Origin: Planctomycetota bacterium
GTDB taxonomy: Bacteria > Planctomycetota > Phycisphaerae > Phycisphaerales > Phycisphaeraceae
NCBI GenBank assembly: GCA_026386955.1
Contig: JAPLMQ010000307.1
Location: 50,857-114,856 of the forward strand
DNA length: 64,000 nt
Reading direction: 5' to 3'
Shown in pieces: positions 59,338 through 64,000 of the stretch. Below the pieces are notes generated by a model. That model did not search any database. It saw nothing but the letters and a program-made list of their open reading frames with translations, and was not told the origin of the DNA. The position numbers were made by a program, and so were the translations under genes. Numbering within the stretch: the first letter of the stretch is position 1; every line of letters begins with the position of its first letter.

Positions 59338-59436
59338 TGACGCTCTATCCTAACTCCCAGTGACTCACCGCCTCTCGGGTATCGTATGTTCGTCGTCTAC
59401 TGTGACGATGAACCCACTCACCCCGAGACCCTGACC

Positions 59437-60858
59437 ATGCCCGCAATCGACTTCACCGCCTCCACCCCCGCCGTGCTGCGCCACCTCAAGAAGGACCGCC
59501 CCGCCGCGATCGACCGGCTCAAGCAGTTCCTCGCCATCCCCAGCGTCAGCACCGACATGAAGTACGCCCCGGACGTGAAGCGGGCCGCGGCGTGGATGGC
59601 CAACGCGCTCGGCGAGGCCGGGCTCAAGGCCAAAGTCGTCGCGACCCCGCGGCACCCGGTGGTGCTCGCCCACTCCGATCCCTCCGCGGCAGCGCCCGAC
59701 GCGCCGCACGTCCTCTTCTACGGCCACTACGACGTCCAGCCGCCCGACCCCTTGGACAAATGGGTCACCAAGCCCTTCGAGCCCACGATCCGCGGCGGGA
59801 AGATCTACGCCCGCGGAGCCGTCGACGACAAGGGGCAGGTGATGACCTTCGTCGAGTCGCTCCGCGCCTGGAAGGCCGTCGCGGGCGGCAAGCTGCCCGT
59901 CCACATCACCGCCCTGATCGAGGGCGAGGAGGAATGCGGCAGCCCGTCGCTGCACGCCTTCCTCAAGGCGAACAAGAAGTCGCTCGCCGCCCCGAAGCAC
60001 GACTTCGTGCTCATCAGCGACACCGGCCAGTGGGAGGGCTCGCCCCCGGTCCGCCCCTCGATCACCTACGGCCTGCGCGGCCTGCAATACTTCGACGTCA
60101 AGCTCCACGGCCCGTCGCGTGACCTGCACAGCGGGATCTACGGCGGAACGCTCGCCAACCCCGCGACCATCCTCGTGGGCGTGCTCGGCGGGCTCTTCGA
60201 CAAACGCCGCAAGGTCACGATCCCCGGCTTTTACGACGACGTCGCCCAGCCCACGCCCGCGGAGAAGCGCGCCTGGGCGAAGCTGAAGTTCAACGAGCGC
60301 AAGTTCCTCGGCGAAGTCGGCGCGAAGCCCGTGGGCGAGGCCGGGTTCTCCACGCTCGAGCGCCGCTGGGTCCGCCCCTCGTGCGACGTCAACGGCATCT
60401 ACGGCGGCTACATGGGCGAGGGGGCCAAGACCGTCATCCCCAGCTTCGCCGGCGCGAAGGTCAGCTTCCGCCTCGCCGCCAACCAGGGCGCCGCGAAGGT
60501 GTCGAAGGCGTTCACGAAGTGGCTCGAGTCGCAGGAGGTCCACGGCTGCCGGTGGGAGATCACCGACCTGCACGGGGCCGACCCGGTGCTGGGCGCGACC
60601 GACTCGCCGTGGATCCGCGCCGCGTCGCGCGCCTGCAAGCAAACCTCCGGCCACGAGCCGCCTTTGGTGCGCGAAGGGGCGACGATCCCCGTCTGCATCG
60701 ACTTCAAGCGCATGCTCGGGCTCGACAGCCTGCTCGTGGGCTTCGGGCTCAACGACGACTGCATCCACTCGCCCAACGAGAAGTTCAACCTCGACTGCTT
60801 CGACCTGGGCTGCCGGACTCACGCGGCCTTGCTCGCGGAGCTGGGCCGGGGCGGGTGA
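59437..60858 (+). CDS. M20-family dipeptidase-like metallohydrolase
   Basis: A 473-residue enzyme. The metal-binding residues lie in VLFYGHYDVQPPDPLDKW (His), RGAVDDKGQVMTFVES (bridging Asp), LIEGEEECGSPSLH (catalytic Glu pair) and a C-terminal His in SPNEKFNLDCFDL (the His precedes this in DDCIHSPNE). The GAVDDKG and EGEEECGS blocks are those of the PepV/CNDP-type dipeptidases. It likely cleaves dipeptides or N-acyl amino acids in the cytoplasm. The ATG at 59437 gives the family length. Its stop is 8 bases before the composite repeat begins. Confidence 0.9.
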   Translation: MPAIDFTASTPAVLRHLKKDRPAAIDRLKQFLAIPSVSTDMKYAPDVKRAAAWMANALGEAGLKAKVVATPRHPVVLAHSDPSAAAPDAPHVLFYGHYDVQPPDPLDKWVTKPFEPTIRGGKIYARGAVDDKGQVMTFVESLRAWKAVAGGKLPVHITALIEGEEECGSPSLHAFLKANKKSLAAPKHDFVLISDTGQWEGSPPVRPSITYGLRGLQYFDVKLHGPSRDLHSGIYGGTLANPATILVGVLGGLFDKRRKVTIPGFYDDVAQPTPAEKRAWAKLKFNERKFLGEVGAKPVGEAGFSTLERRWVRPSCDVNGIYGGYMGEGAKTVIPSFAGAKVSFRLAANQGAAKVSKAFTKWLESQEVHGCRWEITDLHGADPVLGATDSPWIRAASRACKQTSGHEPPLVREGATIPVCIDFKRMLGLDSLLVGFGLNDDCIHSPNEKFNLDCFDLGCRTHAALLAELGRGG

Positions 60859-60866
60859 GCGCGACG

Positions 60867-61226
60867 TTGTTGGCCGAAAGCAAGCGACGGAGGTTCTCTT
60901 CGCTTCCATCAGGCGAAGCCTGATCAGAGCCGGACACTGTGAGCCTGTGAATTTATTGGTTTGGACCCCCTCTGGCGCTTTAGAAACGCGGCTTTTCAGG
61001 CCAATTTTCGAATAACTTCACAGTCTCTGTGTGTCCGGAGTTCGGGCGAATGCGGTACTCCGCTCGCACGAAACCGAACGACAACGACAGCTCCGCCGCG
61101 AGATCGATCGGACGTGCGAGGCGGAGTACCGCCTTTCGCCCGATGAACGGGGACACAGTCCCCGGCTCTGATCAGACTTCGTCTGATGAGATGAATGCCT
61201 CCGTCGCCGGCGCTTCCGGCCAACTA
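60867..61226. repeat. Composite nested inverted repeat (copy C) with GTTGGCCG outer arms
   Basis: Outer arms (60867-60895 and 61193-61226) match the 24.8-kb GTTAGCCGG family and are inverted. Inside are two small hairpins (ATCAGGC-GAA-GCCTGAT at 60908-60924 and ATCAGAC-TTC-GTCTGAT at 61171-61187) and then the paired repeat of the copy A/B family (60920-61175). The left inner arm is split by the 87-bp element at 60941-61027. It fills the gap between the dipeptidase and the metallophosphoesterase genes; no gene is seen in it. Confidence 0.85.
60941..61027. mobile_element. 87-bp MITE-like element inserted in a repeat hairpin
   Basis: Terminal inverted repeats GAGCCTGTGAATTTATTGG and GAGACTGTGAAGTTATTCG (the second read on the minus strand) agree at 16 of 19 positions. 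The element is flanked by TGT at 60938-60940 and 61028-61030; removing it and one TGT restores CGGACAC-TGT-GTGTCCG, the hairpin seen in copy A. It has no coding capacity and would depend on a transposase encoded elsewhere. The element family is not identified. Confidence 0.8.
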
Positions 61227-61295
61227 TGGCCCGCCAGACGCACGTTATGGGCATCGGGCAAAACCCGATGCCTCATCTGACCGATACATCTCTTG

Positions 61296-62108
61296 ATGCC
61301 CGGCCGCGTCGTCATCTTCTCCGACACTCACCTGGGCGGCCCCGGCCGCGGGGCGCGGTCCGCCGAGGCGCTGCGCCCCCTCTGGAAGGGCGCCCGCACG
61401 CTCATCCTCAACGGCGACATCGCCGAGCTCTCCGACCCCACTTGGCGCGTCGAGTCGGCCAAGCACGTCCTGCGCATCCAGGAGCTCTGCGAGGCCGACG
61501 GCGTCGAGCTCAAGCTCATCTCCGGCAACCACGACCCGATGCTCAGCGACCAGCGCTTCCTCCGCCTCTACGACGGAAAGATGTTCGTGACCCACGGCGA
61601 CGTCCTGCACCCCGCCATCTCGCCCTGGAACTCCAACGCCCAGGTCCTCGAGCGGCTGAACGCGGAGGCGATCGCCTCGCTGCTCCCCTCCGAGCGGATG
61701 GAGCTCGGGCCGATCCTCGCCGCGGCCCAGCACGCCTCGAACATCAAGTGGGACGACATCGCCTCGCACCACCACCCGCGCGAGTCGCGCCTGCGCAAAT
61801 TGATCGCCCTGCCGCCCAAGGCGGCCCGCGTGCTCTGGTTCTGGCTCACGATGCCCGGGCGCGCCGCCCGCTTCGTCGCCCGCAACTCGCCCGAAGCCCG
61901 CTTTTTCGTCTTCGGCCACTACCACCGCACCGGCGTCTGGAAATCCGGCGGGCGCATCATCATCAACACCGGCGCCTTCGGCGGGATCATGCCCCCCGCC
62001 GCCGTGGTGATCGAGAACCAGAAGGTGAAGATCCACGCCGTCCAGCCCGCCGACGAGGCCTTCCGCCTCGCGCCCCACCCCCACCGGGTCTTCCCCCTCG
62101 CGGGGTGA
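61296..62108 (+). CDS. Metallophosphoesterase (LpxH-like calcineurin superfamily)
   Basis: About 270 residues. The two-metal site is complete: VVIFSDTHLGGPG (Asp, His), LILNGDIAEL (Asp), LISGNHDPML (Asn-His-Asp), FVTHGDVLHP (His) and FFVFGHYHRTG (His pair). The GDVLHP block and the D-x-H-L-G-G start are close to UDP-2,3-diacylglucosamine hydrolase (LpxH)-type enzymes, but other phosphoesterase roles remain possible. The ATG at 61296 is preceded by an in-frame TTG. It stands alone downstream of the repeat composite and converges with the TPR-like gene, 6 bp from its stop. Confidence 0.88.
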   Translation: MPGRVVIFSDTHLGGPGRGARSAEALRPLWKGARTLILNGDIAELSDPTWRVESAKHVLRIQELCEADGVELKLISGNHDPMLSDQRFLRLYDGKMFVTHGDVLHPAISPWNSNAQVLERLNAEAIASLLPSERMELGPILAAAQHASNIKWDDIASHHHPRESRLRKLIALPPKAARVLWFWLTMPGRAARFVARNSPEARFFVFGHYHRTGVWKSGGRIIINTGAFGGIMPPAAVVIENQKVKIHAVQPADEAFRLAPHPHRVFPLAG

Positions 62109-62114
62109 GCGGGA

Positions 62115-62891
62115 TCATTCCGGCCCGGGCTCCGGCTCGTCCGCATAGATCAAATCGTGCAGCTCGTCGGCCGTGCCGCCTTCGTCGTCGATCATCTCCA
62201 GTTCGGCGAGACAGACCAGCGCTTTTTCAATCTGGTTTGTCTCGACATGGAAACGCCCGATCGCGATGAGAAAGGCGATCGCGTCGTCGATGTGGAAGAG
62301 CTCCCGCGCGGGGTCGAACTCCGCGAGCGTGAACCGCCCGCGGATCGCCTCGCGGGCCTGGTCGATCTGCCCGTCGTCCAGGAACTCTTCGACCCTCGTG
62401 GTGAGCATCATGACGTCGTGCGGATAGCGCTGAAGCGAGGCCGCGCTCATGGCCTCGATCCTCGCCTCATCCAACAGCACGTAGTACCCCAGCCGCAGCT
62501 CGATGTGGAGCGCGACCACCTTCGGATATTTTTCGTACATCCGAAGCAGCGTTTCCATCTTCTCCTGGAACAGCGGCTCATCCTGCGCCCCAGCCCCTTG
62601 CCGCCCCTTGGCGCGGCCCTTGGCGAAGTACGCATTTGAGACGATCTTGCTGGCCTCCAGAAACGCCTCGAGGTCTTCAGGCGAAAGCGCGTCTAGCTCG
62701 GCGTCTCGCGTGTCCGCGATGTCGTACGAATGGTCGAGCACGACATCCGCCCCCGACACGCGGACGACCTCGGGCTCATCCCATTGCTTGCGATTGGATT
62801 CAAGCTCCGCTTGGGCGGCCTTGCGCTCCGTGAGGCGCTGTGCGTACTGCTTCTTCTGCTTCTGCTTGTCCCGGCGCTTGCCTTTGGCCAT
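62115..62891 (-). CDS. Helical hypothetical protein with Lys-rich N-terminus
   Basis: A 258-residue cytoplasmic protein. The start MAKGKRRDKQKQKKQYAQRL is strongly basic, followed by an acidic helical body. Helix pairs such as METLLRMYEKYPKVVALHIE and RFHVETNQIEKALVCLAELE suggest TPR-like repeats, but they do not fit a strict TPR consensus. The tail is acidic (ADEPEPGPE). GGAG lies nine bases before the ATG at 62891. No function is recognised. It is probably a single-gene unit; the gene upstream on the same strand ends at 63026. Confidence 0.65.
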   Translation of the reverse strand: MAKGKRRDKQKQKKQYAQRLTERKAAQAELESNRKQWDEPEVVRVSGADVVLDHSYDIADTRDAELDALSPEDLEAFLEASKIVSNAYFAKGRAKGRQGAGAQDEPLFQEKMETLLRMYEKYPKVVALHIELRLGYYVLLDEARIEAMSAASLQRYPHDVMMLTTRVEEFLDDGQIDQAREAIRGRFTLAEFDPARELFHIDDAIAFLIAIGRFHVETNQIEKALVCLAELEMIDDEGGTADELHDLIYADEPEPGPE

Positions 62892-63025
62892 GACTAAAGA
62901 CTCCATCCGAAGGGGTGCCGACATCGTACGCCACGCGCGGAAACCGCGCGGCGACAGACGGAGATGCCTTCTTGGGATGAAGTCGTCAGTGGATGCGGGG
63001 CCGGGCGAAAGTTACTTCGCGCCGC

Positions 63026-63247
63026 TCACTTCGCGCCGGATTGCTTCGGCGCCTCATGCGCCGGGCTGCCGGGGTTGTCCTCGGCGTAGCCCTCGGGCGG
63101 GCGGGTCGGGCCCACCTGCTTCGCGGGCGGGTTGTGGTCGGAGTCGGTGTAATGCGGCTCGGGCAAGGCCGGCTTCCTGCCCCGGAACTTGGGCCGGCTC
63201 TTCTTGTCCGGCGTCGCCTCGGCCCCGTCACTCGCGTTCGCTGCCAT
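63026..63247 (-). CDS. Small Pro-rich hypothetical protein
   Basis: A 73-residue protein rich in Pro, Lys and Ala (SRPKFRGRKPALPEPHYTDS), probably disordered. The ribosome site GAGGGG sits inside the last codons and stop of the Rieske gene (63251-63257), so translation is coupled to it. Start at 63247, four bases after the Rieske stop. No known domain. It could serve as a partner or be a by-product of dense packing, but the placement of the ribosome site favours a real gene. Confidence 0.6.
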   Translation of the reverse strand: MAANASDGAEATPDKKSRPKFRGRKPALPEPHYTDSDHNPPAKQVGPTRPPEGYAEDNPGSPAHEAPKQSGAK

Positions 63248-63250
63248 AAA

Positions 63251-63580
63251 TCACCCCTCGACGGGGGCTAGGTCGATCTTGACGACCCCTTGGTCGTCAA
63301 CTTCCACGGGGAACGTCCGCATCGGCGGCTCGCCCTCTGGAAAGTCGACATTCTTTCCCGTCTCCACATTGTAGGCGTACCCGTGGAAGGGGCAGGTCAA
63401 AACCTTCCCGCAAAGTTCGCCCTCGCCCAGCGGGAGCCCCGCGTGCGGACACGAATTGCCCACGGCCAGGAAGGTGCCTTCGATGTTGAAGAGCACGACC
63501 GACATGCCCTCGACGCGCAGGCTCTTGCGGGTGTTGGGCAGGTAATCCTTCTCCGGACCGACTTCGACCCACTTGGCCAT
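63251..63580 (-). CDS. Rieske-type [2Fe-2S] ferredoxin (nitrite reductase small subunit-like)
   Basis: A 109-residue protein whose whole length is one Rieske domain. Cluster ligands: Cys-x-His in SCPHAGLPLG and Cys-x-x-His in VLTCPFHGYAYNV, 17 residues apart. The pattern matches bacterial small Rieske ferredoxins that serve aromatic dioxygenases or assimilatory nitrite reductase. It would carry electrons in the cytoplasm. No oxygenase partner gene is adjacent; the small Pro-rich gene follows within 4 bases. The region upstream is AT-rich. Confidence 0.93.
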   Translation of the reverse strand: MAKWVEVGPEKDYLPNTRKSLRVEGMSVVLFNIEGTFLAVGNSCPHAGLPLGEGELCGKVLTCPFHGYAYNVETGKNVDFPEGEPPMRTFPVEVDDQGVVKIDLAPVEG

Positions 63581-63831
63581 GGACCAGCACTCCGTTTGGA
63601 ACTTGAATGGGGATTCGATATAGGATTTGCGGCTGCAATGAGCGTGAAAGAGTTTAGCCGATACCGCCTAACCGAGATTCCTACAACGCCATAGCCAATT
63701 TTTGGCATTTATTGTGGCATTTATTATTCAAAATTATCCGGCAAAAACCCGGACGATTTTACGCCGTTCATCGGCTTCCCATTGGCTCAACGTCGGGCGG
63801 ATTCTAACGCGAGTCCGTCGAGCCTTCCAGC
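63581..63831. promoter_or_regulatory. Upstream region of the Rieske gene with a tandem 12-bp repeat
   Basis: A 251-bp AT-rich gap. TGGCATTTATT occurs twice at 63703-63713 and 63715-63725 (period 12), which could bind a dimeric regulator. Downstream, TCCGG-CAAAAAC-CCGGA (about 63737-63753) is a weak hairpin. No -35/-10 pair is convincing. No gene is seen. Confidence 0.4.
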
Positions 63832-64000
63832 TTGACCACGATTGAGTCTGGCAGCTTCCAAGCTCTAGCCCGATCAATCGCCCCCGGTTCGGTCGCTGAG
63901 GTCTTCTACGTCGCTGAGCAAACATCTCGACTCGACCAGGCGATGGACTGGCTGAGGGTGCAGTTTCTCGGAGAAGCCGAGGACGACGCTGCCGCGATCC
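63832..64000 (+). CDS. Possible start of a gene running off the window
   Basis: From TTG 63832 the frame is open to the window end, reading LTTIESGSFQALARSIAPG and then VAEVFYVAEQTSRLDQAMDW. The composition looks coding, and the frame begins after a stop near 63808. There is no ATG or GTG, and the ribosome site is weak, so the true start may lie further inside or this may not be a gene. No family is recognised in the 56 visible codons. Confidence 0.4.
   Translation, partial: MTTIESGSFQALARSIAPGSVAEVFYVAEQTSRLDQAMDWLRVQFLGEAEDDAAAI

Noticed and set aside
60941..61027. Full insertion sequence
   Set aside because: At 87 bp it cannot encode a transposase; it is a non-autonomous element at most.
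63734..63925. A 63-codon open frame on the minus strand
   Set aside because: Arg-rich, without a ribosome site, and opposite a more coding-like frame.

Overview
The window is very GC-rich and dense with genes on both strands. Its gene families point to a planctomycete, most likely of the Phycisphaerae type: a prepilin-like protein with an N-terminal FTLIELL signal, four phytanoyl-CoA dioxygenase-like proteins, a type I sulfatase, several glycosidases, short membrane proteins ending in a CxxCGxDL...CPECG zinc ribbon, and a YlbF-like protein. Peptidoglycan genes (murE, murF, mraY) are present. The taxon is inferred from protein families; no rRNA is present. The only RNA gene seen is a tRNA-Tyr at 21960-22043.

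Layout. 1-4.7 kb: end of a YlbF-like gene, then three signalling genes on the minus strand (HTH-receiver, HDOD-histidine kinase, receiver-GAF). 5-8.3 kb: zinc-ribbon membrane protein, oligopeptide permease OppB and lipoprotein OppA. 8.4-12.2 kb: C45-type NTN hydrolase, FKBP isomerase, a 64-residue protein, and a PilZ-receiver-Hpt protein. 12.8-19.7 kb: murE-murF-mraY, then a glycogen debranching enzyme. 19.7-22.1 kb: D12-class DNA methyltransferase, HNH nuclease, tRNA-Tyr. 22.5-34.8 kb: a carbohydrate region (DapA/NanA-like lyase with a sialidase-like propeller; GH32-like protein, TerB-like protein and a LamG/propeller protein; class IV aminotransferase; SGNH hydrolase; PhyH; GH36 alpha-galactosidase). 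35-39.3 kb: a tightly packed operon of M20 peptidase, Gfo/Idh/MocA oxidoreductase, class V aminotransferase and amidohydrolase. 39.4-45.4 kb: TMTC-like membrane TPR protein, anchored hypothetical protein, prepilin-like protein, GntR/LacI-type regulator, and an AT-rich noncoding stretch. 45.4-52.1 kb: sulfatase between two paralogous zinc-ribbon membrane proteins, two PhyH proteins, and a glycosidase-like gene broken by an amber codon. 52.2-64 kb: GH63-like glucosidase, lepA, PhyH, M20 dipeptidase, metallophosphoesterase, Rieske ferredoxin and several hypotheticals.

The most unusual material lies between the genes. Three copies of a paired inverted repeat (about 12.4, 22.2 and 61.0 kb) each carry a 7-bp hairpin whose stem varies by compensatory changes. 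In the third copy an 87-bp element with terminal inverted repeats sits exactly in the hairpin loop and is flanked by TGT on both sides. A second repeat family, core GTTAGCCGGACGCGCAAGCG, forms a nearly perfect hairpin between convergent genes at 24.8 kb and supplies the stop codon of one of them. It also frames the 61-kb composite. A 745-bp noncoding stretch at 44.7-45.4 kb holds an 18-bp-stem hairpin followed directly by a four-tract G-quadruplex motif.

Several proteins lack a key catalytic or phosphoryl residue: a receiver with Glu for Asp, an Hpt domain with Gln for His, a GH32-like protein with Ser for the acid/base Glu, and a DapA-like lyase without the usual Tyr. All functional calls come from reading the sequence and knowledge of the families; no database search was run.
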